A stretch of DNA of 64,000 bases from Pseudomonas sp. CBZ-4 (GTDB lineage: Bacteria > Pseudomonadota > Gammaproteobacteria > Pseudomonadales > Pseudomonadaceae): assembly GCF_000346755.1 (NCBI RefSeq), contig NZ_ANNV01000130.1, positions 1-64,000 on the forward strand, given 5' to 3'. The notes beneath the pieces are model-generated. The model searched no databases. It was given only the letters and a program-made list of their open reading frames with translations, and was not told the origin of the DNA. Shown in pieces: positions 33,335 to 44,052 of this stretch. Each line of letters opens with the position of its first letter. Position 1 is the first letter of the stretch. Made by a program: the position numbers and the translations under genes.

Positions 33335-34783
33335 GTGACTCAGAAGCCCGACCAGTGTCTTGGTGAATGGATCGACCGTGAAGCACTCGCAGAAGCGATG
33401 ATTCCGCTTATCGGCCAGCTGTACCGCAATAACAATGTGGTGAGCTCGATCTATGGCCGCAGCCTGATCAACCAGTCTGTCATCGCGATTCTCAAAGCCC
33501 ACCGCTTTGCGCGTCACCGTTCTGCCGACGACAGCGAACTCTCCGTCCACGAAACATTCCCACTGCTCAAAGCCATGAGCGAGCTCAAGCTCGGCGCGGC
33601 CTCGGTAGACCTGGGCAAGTTGGCCTATAAATTCCGCAAAGAAGGCGCTGGGCGTACCGCCGAGCAGTTCGTGCGTGAAGAGATGGCCGATGTGGTTGGC
33701 CAGCAAAACGCTGCCGGTCGCAAAGGCACTGACGTGGTGCTGTACGGCTTCGGTCGTATCGGCCGTCTGCTGGCGCGCATCCTCATCGAAAAAACCGGTG
33801 GCGGCGACGGCCTGCGCCTGCGTGCCATCGTTGTGCGCAAAGGCGCCGACAACGACCTGACCAAGCGCGCGAGCCTCTTGCGTCGCGATTCGGTACACGG
33901 TCCGTTCAACGGCACCATCGTCATCGATGAAGAAAACAACACTATCACCGCCAACGGTAACCTGATCCAGGTGATCTACGCGAAGAACCCGGCTGAAGTG
34001 GACTACACCCAGTACGGCATCAAAGACGCACTGCTGGTGGACAACACCGGTGTATGGCGTGACGCCGAAGGCCTGGGCCAGCACCTGGCCTGCCCGGGTA
34101 TCGACCGCGTTGTCCTGACCGCACCGGGCAAGGGCAAGTTGAAGAACATCGTGCACGGCATCAACCACGGTGAAATCACCGCTGACGACAAGATCGTGTC
34201 CGCCGCTTCCTGCACCACCAACGCCATCGTGCCGGTGCTGAAAGCGGTGAATGACAAGTTCGGTATCGTCAACGGTCACGTTGAGACGGTTCACTCGTAC
34301 ACCAACGACCAGAACCTGATCGACAACTTCCACAAGGGCGATCGCCGTGGCCGTAGCGCCGCGTTGAACATGGTGATCACCGAGACCGGTGCTGCCACCG
34401 CTGCTGCCAAGGCCCTGCCTGAGCTGGCCGGCAAGCTGACCGGTAACGCGATCCGCGTGCCGACGCCAAACGTGTCGATGGCCATTCTCAACCTGAACCT
34501 TGAGAAAGCCGCCACCCGTGAAGAGATGAACGAGTACCTGCGCTTCATGGCGCTGCACTCCGATCTGCATAAGCAAATCGACTTCGTCAACTCGCAGGAA
34601 GTGGTTTCCACCGACTTCGTGGGCTCGCGCCACGCCGGTGTGGTGGACGCCGAGGCGACCATTACCCAGGACAACCGTGTTGTGCTGTACGTGTGGTACG
34701 ACAACGAGTTCGGCTACAGCTGCCAGGTGGTTCGCGTGATGGAAGACATGGCTGGGGTTAACCCGCCTGCGTTTCCGCGCTAA
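33335..34783 (+). CDS. gap: Glyceraldehyde-3-phosphate dehydrogenase with N-terminal extension (GapB type)
   Basis: Phosphorylating GAPDH of central carbon metabolism, probably the gluconeogenic or NADP-linked form of pseudomonads. The 482-residue chain is ~140 residues longer than classical GAPDH: residues 1-130 form a helical extension, then the NAD-binding GFGRIGRLLARIL starts at ~138, catalytic Cys293 sits in SAASCTTNAIVPVL, and catalytic His lies in the following helix-turn. I chose GTG 33335 because GGAAGGTTCCC precedes it; a more upstream ATG at 33320 (487 aa, often used by annotators) has no ribosome site. Terminator follows. Confidence 0.93.
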   Translation: MTQKPDQCLGEWIDREALAEAMIPLIGQLYRNNNVVSSIYGRSLINQSVIAILKAHRFARHRSADDSELSVHETFPLLKAMSELKLGAASVDLGKLAYKFRKEGAGRTAEQFVREEMADVVGQQNAAGRKGTDVVLYGFGRIGRLLARILIEKTGGGDGLRLRAIVVRKGADNDLTKRASLLRRDSVHGPFNGTIVIDEENNTITANGNLIQVIYAKNPAEVDYTQYGIKDALLVDNTGVWRDAEGLGQHLACPGIDRVVLTAPGKGKLKNIVHGINHGEITADDKIVSAASCTTNAIVPVLKAVNDKFGIVNGHVETVHSYTNDQNLIDNFHKGDRRGRSAALNMVITETGAATAAAKALPELAGKLTGNAIRVPTPNVSMAILNLNLEKAATREEMNEYLRFMALHSDLHKQIDFVNSQEVVSTDFVGSRHAGVVDAEATITQDNRVVLYVWYDNEFGYSCQVVRVMEDMAGVNPPAFPR

Positions 34784-34800
34784 GCCTTTGCGCTGAATGA

Positions 34801-34830
34801 AAAAGCCCCGACTGGTTCGGGGCTTTTTTA
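34801..34830 (+). terminator. gap terminator
   Basis: AAAAGCCCCG-ACTGGTT-CGGGGCTTTTTT, 18 bases after the stop. Confidence 0.92.
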
Positions 34831-34863
34831 TGTCTGGGGGTTTTGTAGGGACTGTAAGGGCCT

Positions 34864-34958
34864 CATCGCAGGCAAGCCAGCTCCCACAGTTGAATGTATT
34901 CACAAATGGAAATCTGTGAACCCAGTCCAATGTGGGAGCGGGCTTGCCCGCGATGGCG
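34864..34958. repeat. REPIN
   Basis: Inverted REP pair (CATCGCAGGCAAGCCAGCTC ... GTGGGAGCGGGCTTGCCC). Its interior begins GTTGAATGTATTCACAAAT, identical to the interior start of the REPIN at 41870-41948. Confidence 0.9.
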
Positions 34959-34975
34959 GCAGCACTGACACACCT

Positions 34976-35497
34976 TCAATTCAGCAACCCCTCCGACAAC
35001 CCCTTGGGCGCCAACCAAATCCCCAAGTAAGCCCGCGCCAGTTCGTCATTGGGGCTGCTGAACACCACCTCCCCATTGATTTCCAGATTCAACCCACGCC
35101 CAGGGCGAAAATCCAGCGCATACCGATCACCCTTCTGGATGTTGCGAAAGTGGGCATGCAATTTTTCTACCTCGGGTTTCAATCGTGCGCTAACCCGTTG
35201 GCGCTCCAGCGTCGTATTGGCCGCCTTGATCACATCGCCACGATCGATATCGCGAAAGTAATACAGCTCAAGGCGCAGGGCCTTTTGCTGCTCCCAGGCG
35301 AGCTTGGCGCGCCTCTCGGGCGGGGCATACAGCGCTGCCGCGTAGACATCCGCCCAGAGATAGGTCAGCACCACCTGGTTTTTCAGCGCCAGCTCATGGG
35401 ATTGCGCAGGAAAACCGGCTTGCCTGAGCCGGTCGGCCTCGTTGGCTTGAACCATGGCCGACAACATCATCAATAAACAGAAAGCGACATGCCGCAT
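34976..35497 (-). CDS. Periplasmic chalcone-isomerase-family protein
   Basis: Secreted protein of 173 aa: signal peptide MRHVAFCLLMMLSAMVQA with cleavage before NEAD, then a chalcone-isomerase-like fold (LTYLWADVYAAALYAP, LRLELYYFRDIDRGDVIKAA, FSSPNDELARAYLGIWLA). Bacterial members of this family are not flavonoid enzymes and are thought to bind fatty acids or lack catalysis. Start at 35497 keeps the signal peptide intact; the frame is open 141 bases further upstream. It ends just beyond the REPIN. Confidence 0.85.
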   Translation of the reverse strand: MRHVAFCLLMMLSAMVQANEADRLRQAGFPAQSHELALKNQVVLTYLWADVYAAALYAPPERRAKLAWEQQKALRLELYYFRDIDRGDVIKAANTTLERQRVSARLKPEVEKLHAHFRNIQKGDRYALDFRPGRGLNLEINGEVVFSSPNDELARAYLGIWLAPKGLSEGLLN

Positions 35498-35731
35498 AAT
35501 GGCCAGTCCTGCAAAGGTGCTTGCTGGCAGTGTAATTGCAATTTCCTGATGCTGTAGTAAAGGCAAGACTGGCCTACGACGCGACCAAGGGTTAATGTGC
35601 GCGGCGTTGAGCCTTATATAGACTGTGCCCCGGTTCACACACTTGAGCCAAAATGTCCTTCATGACCGCTGGCCGCGGCATGATTTAGCCAGGCGTCCAA
35701 CCGTACGCCTGGCCTGTTCTGAGGAGTACGC

Positions 35732-37126
35732 ATGGCTGTCTACAACTACGACGTGGTGGTACTGGGTTCCGGCCCGGCTGGAGAAGGTGCGGCGATGAAC
35801 GCCGCGAAGGCAGGGCGCAAGGTGGCGATGGTCGATAGCCGTCGCCAGGTCGGCGGTAACTGCACCCACCTGGGTACCATCCCGTCCAAGGCCTTGCGTC
35901 ACTCGGTGCGCCAGATCATGCAGTTCAACACCAACCCGATGTTCCGGGCCATTGGTGAGCCGCGCTGGTTCTCGTTCCCGGACGTGCTGAAAAGCGCCGA
36001 GAAAGTCATCTCCAAGCAAGTGGCCTCGCGCACCGGTTACTACGCCCGTAACCGTGTCGACCTGTTCTTCGGCACCGGCAGCTTTGCCGACGAGCAAACC
36101 GTCGAAGTGGTGTGCCCCAATGGCGTGGTCGAGAAGCTGGTGGCCAAGCACATCATCATCGCCACCGGTTCGCGCCCGTATCGCCCGGCCGATATCGATT
36201 TCCACCACCCGCGTATCTACGATAGCGACACCATCCTCAGCCTGGGCCACACCCCGCGCAAACTGATCATCTACGGCGCCGGCGTGATCGGCTGTGAATA
36301 CGCCTCGATCTTCAGCGGCCTGGGTGTGCTGGTGGAGCTGGTGGACAACCGCGACCAGTTGCTGAGCTTCCTCGACTCGGAAATCTCCCAGGCGTTGAGC
36401 TACCACTTCAGCAACAACAACATCACCGTGCGCCATAACGAAGAGTATGAGCGGGTCGAAGGCCTGGACAACGGCGTGATCCTGCACCTCAAGTCCGGCA
36501 AGAAGATCAAGGCCGATGCCTTGCTGTGGTGCAACGGCCGGACCGGCAATACCGACAAGCTGGGCATGGAAAACATCGGGGTCAAGGTCAACGGCCGTGG
36601 CCAGATCGAGGTGGACGAGAACTACCGCACCTGCGTGCCGAACATCTACGGCGCCGGCGACGTGATCGGCTGGCCGAGCCTGGCCAGTGCGGCGCATGAC
36701 CAGGGCCGTTCGGCCGCTGGCAGCATCGTCGACAATGGCAGCTGGCGTTATGTGAACGACGTGCCGACCGGGATCTACACCATTCCCGAGATCAGCTCGA
36801 TCGGCAAGAACGAGCACGAACTGACCAAGGCCAAGGTGCCTTACGAAGTGGGCAAGGCGTTCTTCAAGAGCATGGCGCGTGCGCAGATCGCCGGCGAGCC
36901 GCAAGGCATGCTGAAGATCCTGTTCCACCGCGAAACCCTGGAAGTCCTCGGCGTGCATTGCTTCGGCTACCAGGCCTCGGAGATCGTGCACATCGGCCAG
37001 GCCATCATGAACCAGCCGGGCGAGCAAAATACCCTCAAGTATTTTGTGAACACCACGTTCAACTACCCGACCATGGCCGAAGCCTATCGGGTAGCGGCCT
37101 ACGACGGCCTCAACCGGCTTTTTTGA
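35732..37126 (+). CDS. sthA: Soluble pyridine nucleotide transhydrogenase SthA
   Basis: FAD flavoprotein that transfers hydride between NADPH and NAD+ to rebalance reductant pools; forms large soluble assemblies. The 464-residue protein has the two-dinucleotide-binding-domain flavoprotein fold: [15 protein letters not shown] (FAD), [13 protein letters not shown] (NAD), and the C-terminal dimer domain. The redox-disulfide position reads [15 protein letters not shown], with only one Cys as in SthA rather than the CxxxxC of lipoamide dehydrogenase. ATG 35732 follows GAGGAGTACGC. Confidence 0.97.
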   Translation: MAVYNYDVVVLGSGPAGEGAAMNAAKAGRKVAMVDSRRQVGGNCTHLGTIPSKALRHSVRQIMQFNTNPMFRAIGEPRWFSFPDVLKSAEKVISKQVASRTGYYARNRVDLFFGTGSFADEQTVEVVCPNGVVEKLVAKHIIIATGSRPYRPADIDFHHPRIYDSDTILSLGHTPRKLIIYGAGVIGCEYASIFSGLGVLVELVDNRDQLLSFLDSEISQALSYHFSNNNITVRHNEEYERVEGLDNGVILHLKSGKKIKADALLWCNGRTGNTDKLGMENIGVKVNGRGQIEVDENYRTCVPNIYGAGDVIGWPSLASAAHDQGRSAAGSIVDNGSWRYVNDVPTGIYTIPEISSIGKNEHELTKAKVPYEVGKAFFKSMARAQIAGEPQGMLKILFHRETLEVLGVHCFGYQASEIVHIGQAIMNQPGEQNTLKYFVNTTFNYPTMAEAYRVAAYDGLNRLF

Positions 37127-37168
37127 GCGGCTCCGGCCGGTGGCCTGAGCCGGCCGGGGAGACCGATT

Positions 37169-37891
37169 TCAGTAATTCTCGAGGGTGGCAGTGGCCAAAC
37201 CGGGAAAGTCTGTAATCAGGCTATCTACGCCGAAGTCGGCGAGCCTGCGCATCAGCGCAGGTTCGTTGACCGTCCACACGGACACGTGCAGGCCCTGGCG
37301 CTGGGCTTTTTCCAGACGCTCAGGGGTGCACAACGTCCAGTTCAACGCCAGAATCTCACAGCCGTAGTTTTGCGCGACCTTCAGCGGGTCGAGCCACGCG
37401 TATTCGGCCACCAGGCCGCGTGACAGGTCGGGGGTGAGTTCCACCGCCGCTTTCAGTACTTCCCGCGAACTTGACGTGACCGTGACCTTGTCCATCAGGC
37501 CGTGGCGCACGGCCATCTCGCGAATCGCCAGCACGGTGGTGGCTGCGCGGGTGCGTGAGGCGCTTTTGACTTCCAGTTGCCAGTGATCGAAGTCGCACTG
37601 CTCGAACAATTCTTCCAGGCGCGGGATCGGGCAGGGTTTGACCCAACCCGGGCCGCCTTTGCGGGCGTCCATCTTCACCAGGTCCGCCGCCGAATACTCG
37701 ACGACTTTGCCGCGCCGGTCGGTGGTGCGCTTGAGGGTCGGGTCGTGGATGACCATCAGCTCGCCATCCATGGACAGGTGCAGGTCCAATTCGCAGCGGC
37801 GCACGCCGTGCTTGAGGCATTCCTGGAAGCTGGTCAGGGTGTTTTCCGGTGCTTCGCCTTTGGCACCGCGGTGGCCGTAAATCAGGGTCAC
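37169..37891 (-). CDS. glpQ: Cytoplasmic glycerophosphodiester phosphodiesterase
   Basis: Hydrolyses glycerophosphodiesters to sn-glycerol 3-phosphate and alcohol. The 240-residue GDPD TIM barrel shows the metal-binding signature HRGAKGEAPENTLTSF (His, Glu, Asn) and VIHDPTLKRTTD. It has no signal peptide, so it is of the cytoplasmic UgpQ kind rather than periplasmic GlpQ; I keep the glpQ symbol from common Pseudomonas usage. The start is a GTG at 37891 after AGGAGCAACT. Converges on sthA, with a GC-rich inverted repeat (CCGGCCGG ... CCGGCCGG) between the two stops. Confidence 0.9.
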   Translation of the reverse strand: MTLIYGHRGAKGEAPENTLTSFQECLKHGVRRCELDLHLSMDGELMVIHDPTLKRTTDRRGKVVEYSAADLVKMDARKGGPGWVKPCPIPRLEELFEQCDFDHWQLEVKSASRTRAATTVLAIREMAVRHGLMDKVTVTSSSREVLKAAVELTPDLSRGLVAEYAWLDPLKVAQNYGCEILALNWTLCTPERLEKAQRQGLHVSVWTVNEPALMRRLADFGVDSLITDFPGLATATLENY

Positions 37892-37934
37892 AGTTGCTCC
37901 TATGCGCCAGCGTGTCTGGCGGGGTGAATGCTAT

Positions 37935-38519
37935 TCAGGTGTCTTGGGCGTCGCTTTGTTCCCGCGCCAGGCGGCGTTCCTGGGCTTGTTTCTGCAGGAT
38001 GTAGCGGGCGAGCAGCTGGCGTTGGGCGTCGGTCATGGATTCGAACTCCGTGCCCACGTCAAAACCAGCGCCTTTGGGATCGCAATGGGTGACCCGCGCG
38101 CGCAGCAGCAGGCCGAGCGCCTGGGGCATCAGCACCAGCTTGACCGCCAGGTGTGCGCCGGGGGCGAGCGGGGTAGGGTGCTGGAAGTCGATGCCGCCTT
38201 CGGAAATGATCACCGGCTGCGGCTCGCCAACGGCCGTGCGCAGGCTTTGCGCCATGACCTGGCTGAGCAGGTCCAGGCGTTTGTTCTGGACTTTGAGGAA
38301 GGCGGCGAGGCTGCGGTCTTTCTCGCTGATCTGGCGCAGCAGGTGCTGGGCTTCGAATTCGCTGAGGTGCAGTTCGCTGAGCAAATTGAACAGCGGCGAC
38401 TCATCCTGCAACACTTCCTTGCTCGCCGCTTCGGGGGCGGACAGGCTTTTGATTTGAAGTGCGATCATGTCGTCGATACGGTAGTATTCGCGGCGCTCTT
38501 CTTCATCTAATGTCGACAT
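37935..38519 (-). CDS. PilZ domain protein
   Basis: A 194-residue cytoplasmic protein with a PilZ-type c-di-GMP-binding signature: REYYRIDD (RxxxR, residues ~11-18) near the N-terminus and an IISEGGIDFQHP segment (D/NxSxxG-like) around residue 105, followed by a beta barrel. It may sense c-di-GMP or be a structural relative; the second motif is not the strict DxSxxG. It is leftward, divergent from lolC, with a weak ribosome site (GGGG). Confidence 0.82.
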   Translation of the reverse strand: MSTLDEEERREYYRIDDMIALQIKSLSAPEAASKEVLQDESPLFNLLSELHLSEFEAQHLLRQISEKDRSLAAFLKVQNKRLDLLSQVMAQSLRTAVGEPQPVIISEGGIDFQHPTPLAPGAHLAVKLVLMPQALGLLLRARVTHCDPKGAGFDVGTEFESMTDAQRQLLARYILQKQAQERRLAREQSDAQDT

Positions 38520-38613
38520 GGCGAACCCCAGCTAGCGTTAATGGTCTGAGTGTAAAGCTGCTTACCAGACCCCGCCACCGGGACGTCTTCTTTTCCTCCG
38601 AACAAGCCCCGAC

Positions 38614-39864
38614 ATGTTCAGACCTCTCTTCGTATTTATCGGCACGCGTTATACCCGTGCAAAGCGTCGCAATCATTTTGTGTCGTTCATTTCCTTGACC
38701 TCGATGATCGGGCTCGCCTTGGGCGTGGTCGTGATGATCGTGGTGCTGTCGGTGATGAACGGCTTCGATCATGAGATGCGTACCCGCGTGCTGGGCATGG
38801 TGCCCCACGCGACCATCGAGGGCGATGCGCCCATCAGTGACTGGCAAAGCCTGGCCGACAAGGTCAAGCAGAACCCCAAGGTGCTGGCCGTCGCGCCATT
38901 TACCCAGATGCAGGGGCTGCTGACCAACGACGGCAAGGTGCAGAAGATCCTGCTCAATGCCATCGACCCGGCCCAGGAGCGTAACGTCTCGATCATCGAC
39001 AAGTTCATGTTGTCGGGCAAACTCGATGACCTGGCCCCTGGCGAGTTCGGCATCGTGATCGGTGACAAGGCCGCGGCCAAGCTCGGTGTGAACCTGGGCG
39101 ACAAGCTGACCTTCGTCGCCCCGGAAGTCACCGTGACCCCGGCCGGCATGTTCCCGCGCATGAAGCGCTTTACCGTGGTGGGCACCTTCCACGTGGGCGC
39201 CGGCGAAATCGACGGCTACCTCGGCCTGACCAACCTCACCGACCTGGCCCGCCTGCATCGCTGGAAGCCGGACCAGGTGCAGGGCCTGCGCCTCAAGTTC
39301 AATGACCTGTTCGACGCCCCGCGTACCTCGTGGGAAATCGCCCAGCACCTGGGCGAATCCCAGTACTACGCCCGCGACTGGACCCGCACCCACGGCAACC
39401 TGTACCAGGCCATCCGCATGGAAAAAGCCATGATCGGCCTGCTGTTGCTGCTGATCGTCGCCGTGGCCGCGTTCAACATCATTTCCACGCTGGTCATGGT
39501 GGTGAATGACAAGAAAGGCGACATCGCCATCCTGCGCACCCTTGGCGCCACGCCGGGGCAGATCATGGCGATCTTCATGGTGCAGGGCACGGTGATCGGC
39601 GTGGTCGGCACCCTGATCGGCACCGCCGTCGGCATCCTGGCCGCGCTGAACGTCAGCGCTGCCATCGCCGGCCTCGAAACCCTGATCGGCCACAAGTTTC
39701 TCAACGCCGACGTCTACTTCATCGACTACTTGCCGTCCCAGGTGCAGGCCCAGGACGTGCTGATGGTGGGCGGCGCCGCGTTGGTATTGAGTTTCCTTGC
39801 CACCCTGTATCCAGCCTGGCGCGCGGCACGTACCCAGCCAGCACAGGCCTTACGTTATGAGTGA
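38614..39864 (+). CDS. lolC: Lipoprotein-releasing ABC transporter permease LolC
   Basis: Inner-membrane permease of 416 aa that, with LolD and LolE, extracts outer-membrane lipoproteins and passes them to LolA. It has one N-terminal TM ([20 protein letters not shown], ~35-55), a large periplasmic MacB-like domain (~60-260) and three C-terminal TMs (~268-395) ending in [18 protein letters not shown] proline-rich hook-like loop ([12 protein letters not shown]) matches the LolA-binding hook of E. coli LolC. No good ribosome site is visible before ATG 38614. First gene of the operon; lolD overlaps its 3' end. Confidence 0.93.
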   Translation: MFRPLFVFIGTRYTRAKRRNHFVSFISLTSMIGLALGVVVMIVVLSVMNGFDHEMRTRVLGMVPHATIEGDAPISDWQSLADKVKQNPKVLAVAPFTQMQGLLTNDGKVQKILLNAIDPAQERNVSIIDKFMLSGKLDDLAPGEFGIVIGDKAAAKLGVNLGDKLTFVAPEVTVTPAGMFPRMKRFTVVGTFHVGAGEIDGYLGLTNLTDLARLHRWKPDQVQGLRLKFNDLFDAPRTSWEIAQHLGESQYYARDWTRTHGNLYQAIRMEKAMIGLLLLLIVAVAAFNIISTLVMVVNDKKGDIAILRTLGATPGQIMAIFMVQGTVIGVVGTLIGTAVGILAALNVSAAIAGLETLIGHKFLNADVYFIDYLPSQVQAQDVLMVGGAALVLSFLATLYPAWRAARTQPAQALRYE

Positions 39865-39871
39865 ATCGGGC

Positions 39872-40555
<684 letters not shown>

Positions 40556-40564
40556 CCTGTTTCA

Positions 40565-40597
40565 AGCCCGGTGTCTGACATCGGGTTTTCTATTTTT
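40565..40597 (+). terminator. Terminator-like hairpin between lolD and lolE
   Basis: CCCGGTGT-CTG-ACATCGGG (8-base stem with one G-T pair) followed by TTTTCTATTTTT, 10 bases after the lolD stop and inside the lolCDE operon. It could attenuate lolE. Confidence 0.55.
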
Positions 40598-40613
40598 CCA
40601 ACGGTGCCCGCGA

Positions 40614-41858
40614 ATGTTCAGACCGTTATCGATTTTCATCGGCACGCGCTATACCCGCGCCAAGCGCCGCAACCGTTTTGTTTCGTTTATCTCGATGACC
40701 TCGATGATCGGCCTCGCCCTGGGTGTGTTGGCGATGATCGTGGTGTTGTCGGTGATGAACGGCTTCCAGCGCGAAATGAGCTCACGCATCCTCGGCATGG
40801 TGCCCCACGCCACCATCGTCGGCGTGAACCCGATTGACGACTGGCAGCCGGTGGCCGCTGCTGCGATGAAGAATCCCGAGGTGACTGCCGCAGTTCCCTT
40901 CACGCAGATGGATGGCATGTTCTCCTACAAGGGCGCGATGCAGCCGATCGAGATCAGCGGCGTCGACCCGGCCCAGGAAGGCAAGGTGTCGATCGTGGCC
41001 CAGCACATCGTGCAGGGCAAGCTGGAGGACCTGAAGCCCGGCGAGTTCGGCGTGGTGGTCGGTGAAATCACCGCCCGGCGTTTTCGCTTGAATGTGGGCG
41101 ACAAGCTGACCTTGATCGTCCCGGAAATCAGCACGGCGCCGGGGGGGATTACCCCGCGCATGCAGCGCTTGAATGTGGTCGGTATCTTCAAGGTCGGCGC
41201 CGAGCTGGATGGCTCGATGGCCCTGATCCACATGGCTGACGCGGCTGAGATCCAGCACTGGCAACCGAACCAGGTGCAAAGCGTGCGCGTGGCGGTAAAA
41301 GACCTGTATGCGGCACCCAAGGTCTCGGCGGACATCGCCGCCAGCCTGGGTGCGGCCTATAAGGCGGATGACTGGACGCACACCCAGGGCAGCCTGTTCA
41401 GCGCGATGAAGATGGAAAAGACCATGATCGGCCTGCTGTTGCTGATGATCGTCGCCGTGGCGGCGTTCAACATCATCGCGACCCTGATCATGGTGGTGAA
41501 TGACAAGGGCGCCGACATCGCCATCCTGCGCACCATCGGCGCCACGCCACGGCAGATCATGGCGATCTTCATGGTGCAGGGCACGGTGATCGGCATCGTC
41601 GGCACCTTGATCGGCGGCGTGCTCGGCGTGATTGCGGCGCTGAACGTGAGTGCGCTGGTGGGCTGGATGGAGCGGGTGACCGGGCAGCATATCTTCAGTT
41701 CGGACGTGTACTTTGTCAGTAACCTGCCTTCGGAGCTGCAAGGTGGGGATGTGGTGCTGATTTGCACGGCGGGGTTTGTGTTGAGCTTTTTGGCGACGCT
41801 GTATCCAGCGTATCGGGCCGCGAAGATTGAGCCGGCGCATGCCCTGAGGTATTCGTAG
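40614..41858 (+). CDS. lolE: Lipoprotein-releasing ABC transporter permease LolE (LolC paralogue)
   Basis: Second permease of the LolCDE complex, 414 aa, same layout as LolC with TM1 at ~35-55 ([21 protein letters not shown]), a periplasmic domain and three C-terminal TMs ending PAYRAAKIEPAHALRYS. Its sequence is unusually close to LolC over TM1 and the last 150 residues, and at DNA level long identical stretches occur (around 39420-39600 versus 41407-41590). A hook-like proline-rich loop is also present (APGGITPRMQRL), unlike E. coli LolE. The ribosome site is weak (ACGGTG). Confidence 0.9.
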   Translation: MFRPLSIFIGTRYTRAKRRNRFVSFISMTSMIGLALGVLAMIVVLSVMNGFQREMSSRILGMVPHATIVGVNPIDDWQPVAAAAMKNPEVTAAVPFTQMDGMFSYKGAMQPIEISGVDPAQEGKVSIVAQHIVQGKLEDLKPGEFGVVVGEITARRFRLNVGDKLTLIVPEISTAPGGITPRMQRLNVVGIFKVGAELDGSMALIHMADAAEIQHWQPNQVQSVRVAVKDLYAAPKVSADIAASLGAAYKADDWTHTQGSLFSAMKMEKTMIGLLLLMIVAVAAFNIIATLIMVVNDKGADIAILRTIGATPRQIMAIFMVQGTVIGIVGTLIGGVLGVIAALNVSALVGWMERVTGQHIFSSDVYFVSNLPSELQGGDVVLICTAGFVLSFLATLYPAYRAAKIEPAHALRYS

Positions 41859-41869
41859 GCCTTTGGATC

Positions 41870-41948
41870 GCTATCGCAGGCAAGCCAGCTCCCACCGTTG
41901 AATGTATTCACAAATCAAAATGTGGAAGCGGGCTTGCCCGCGATAGGG
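41870..41948. repeat. REPIN, internally shortened
   Basis: Inverted REP pair: CTATCGCAGGCAAGCCAGC ... TGTGGAAGCGGGCTTGCCCG. The interior starts GTTGAATGTATTCACAAAT as in the REPIN at 34864, then lacks about 20 bases. Confidence 0.88.
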
Positions 41949-41963
41949 CCGGCACAGCTTGCG

Positions 41964-43310
41964 TCAATCTGGAGCTGGCAACTCAATCACAAACCTGGTC
42001 CAACCCTTCCCCGATTCACAAAAAATCCGCCCGCCGTGCGCCCGCACAATCGACTGGGTAATCGCCAACCCCAATCCCGCATGCTCGCTGCTGCCCTCAT
42101 GGCGCGCCGGGTCCGCCCGGTAGAATCGGTCAAACAGCCTCGGCAGCAACGCCGCTGGAATACCGTCCCCGGTATTTTCAACAGTCAGCCTCACGCCTTC
42201 CTCTATCCTTACCCGCACCTCACCCCCTGTCGGGGTAAACCGCAAGGCGTTATCCAGCAGATTCGACAGCGCCCGACGCAACATGCCGCGATCGCCTACC
42301 GTGTGCGCAGAACCTTCGCGCACCAGGCTGACCTGGGCGTCCTCCGCCAGCAACGCAAAAAACTCCAGCAAGGTGTCCGCCTCATCGGCCAATACCAATG
42401 GCTCACGCTTGGGCATCAGCAAGCCGTGGTCTGCCTTGGCCAGGTACAGCATGTCGTTGACCAATTGCGCCATCCATTGCAGCTCTTCCAGATTGCTGTG
42501 CAGCGCCTCGCGGTAGTCTTCCAGCGGGCGCGGCTGGGTGAGGATGACTTGGGTGTGGGTCAACAGGTTCGACAGCGGTGTGCGCAGCTCATGGGCGATA
42601 TCGGCGGAGAACGCCGAGAGGCGCTGGAAGGCGTCGTCCAGGCGGCCGAGCATGGCATTGAAGGCCTGGGCCAGTTCTGCCAGTTCTACCGGCATCTGCT
42701 CCTGGGGCAGGCGTTGGGTCAGAGAATGGGCCGATACACCTGCCGCCACTTCGCCCATGCGCCGCAACGGCCGCAGCCCGCTGCGTGCGGCCCAGGCACC
42801 GAGCAATGCGGTGGCGAGTGCCGAGAGGCCAACAGTGAGCCAGATCAGATGCTGCATGCGTTGCAGGAAGTGTTGGTGATGGGTGATGTCGAGCATCAGG
42901 CTCAGTTGCGGTGAGTCAGGTTGGCTGGCCGTCAACGGCGCGTTGTACACCCGGTAGTTGGTGCCGGCGTCTTGCAGGCTGTGCAGACCGGGGGCTTCGG
43001 GCAAGGTCATGCTTGGTGCGCCGTCGAACCAGCGCTGGCCCGCGCGGGTAATGCGCAGGGTGAGGTCGGGTTGGTGACTGAGTTCGGCGCGCAGTTGGGC
43101 TTCGCGACGGGCAAAGGATTCGGCCGAATCCACGCCCTGCAAGGTGCTGCGCAGGGCCACGAGCTGGCTGTCGAGCTGTTGTTGGTCGAGCTCAATGAAA
43201 TGCGCTTCGCTGGCGCGGTTGAACAGCACGCCGGCGAGCAGCGAGACCACCGCAGTACACGCCGCAAACAGCAGCGCCAGGCGGCTGGCCAGGGACAGGC
43301 GCTTGATCAA
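41964..43310 (-). CDS. copS: Heavy-metal-type sensor histidine kinase (CopS/CusS family)
   Basis: Membrane sensor of the copper-type two-component pair, 448 aa: TM1 (~10-32), periplasmic sensor (~33-155), TM2 (~158-180), HAMP, HisKA with the phospho-acceptor His in [17 protein letters not shown] (~243), and HATPase_c with N box ([12 protein letters not shown]), G1 (ENTGDGIP) and G2 ([11 protein letters not shown]). The start is a TTG that overlaps the regulator's stop as TTGA (43307-43310), implying translational coupling. Ligand likely Cu or a related metal, inferred from the neighbouring cupredoxin gene. CusS/CopS assignment is by family similarity. Confidence 0.87.
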   Translation of the reverse strand: MIKRLSLASRLALLFAACTAVVSLLAGVLFNRASEAHFIELDQQQLDSQLVALRSTLQGVDSAESFARREAQLRAELSHQPDLTLRITRAGQRWFDGAPSMTLPEAPGLHSLQDAGTNYRVYNAPLTASQPDSPQLSLMLDITHHQHFLQRMQHLIWLTVGLSALATALLGAWAARSGLRPLRRMGEVAAGVSAHSLTQRLPQEQMPVELAELAQAFNAMLGRLDDAFQRLSAFSADIAHELRTPLSNLLTHTQVILTQPRPLEDYREALHSNLEELQWMAQLVNDMLYLAKADHGLLMPKREPLVLADEADTLLEFFALLAEDAQVSLVREGSAHTVGDRGMLRRALSNLLDNALRFTPTGGEVRVRIEEGVRLTVENTGDGIPAALLPRLFDRFYRADPARHEGSSEHAGLGLAITQSIVRAHGGRIFCESGKGWTRFVIELPAPD

Positions 43311-43987
43311 TTGAAACGCTCCTCCAGCACATAACCCATGCCGCGCACGGTGTGGATCAACTTGTTGGGGAAGCTGTCGTCGACTTTCAGGCGCAGGCGG
43401 CGGATCGCCACTTCGATGATGTTGGTGTCGCTGTCGAAGTTCATGTCCCAGACCTGGGAGGCGATCAGCGATTTGGGCAGCACTTCGCCCTGGCGGCGCA
43501 GCAACAGTTCCAGCAGGGCGAACTCCTTGGCGGTGAGGTCAATGCGCTGGCCGTCCCGCTCGACGCGGCGGCGGATCAGGTCCAGGCGCAGGTCGGCCAG
43601 TTGCAGGGCGGTTTCCTGTGGCGTGCTGCTGCCACGACGCAACAGGCTGCGCACCCGGGCCAGCAGTTCGGAAAAGGCGAAGGGCTTGACCAGGTAATCA
43701 TCGGCGCCCAGTTCCAGGCCGTGCACGCGGTCTTCCACGGCGTCACGGGCGGTGAGGAACAGCACCGGCGTCTCCAGGCCGGCGCTGCGCACCGCTTGCA
43801 GGATTTGCCAGCCATCGCGACCGGGTAGCATGACGTCGAGAATCAGCAGATCGTAGTCACCGGTCAGTGCCAGGTGCTGGCCGCTGGTGCCGTCGGCCGC
43901 CAGTTCGGTGGTAAAGCCGGCTTCGGCCAGGCCCTGGCGCAGGTAGTGGCCGGTTTTCGGTTGGTCTTCGACGATCAGCAGTTTCAT
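43307..43987 (-). CDS. copR: Heavy-metal-type response regulator (CopR/CusR family)
   Basis: OmpR-family regulator of 226 aa: receiver domain (~1-120; [13 protein letters not shown], phospho-acceptor Asp in [15 protein letters not shown], Lys in [10 protein letters not shown]) and winged-helix DNA-binding domain (~125-226; [35 protein letters not shown]). Likely binds the inverted repeat at 44053-44067. It is the first gene of the copRS operon, divergent from the cupredoxin; the ribosome site is weak. Confidence 0.92.
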   Translation of the reverse strand: MKLLIVEDQPKTGHYLRQGLAEAGFTTELAADGTSGQHLALTGDYDLLILDVMLPGRDGWQILQAVRSAGLETPVLFLTARDAVEDRVHGLELGADDYLVKPFAFSELLARVRSLLRRGSSTPQETALQLADLRLDLIRRRVERDGQRIDLTAKEFALLELLLRRQGEVLPKSLIASQVWDMNFDSDTNIIEVAIRRLRLKVDDSFPNKLIHTVRGMGYVLEERFN

Positions 43988-44052
43988 GGGCGGCTCTGAG
44001 TGGCGATGCACGAGGCGCTTTATACCGTGGGTTCCAGGGTAGGGGCGCAACC

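Noticed and set aside
37127..37168. GC-rich inverted repeat CCGGCCGG as a terminator between sthA and glpQ
   Set aside because: No T-run on either strand, so termination is not supported.
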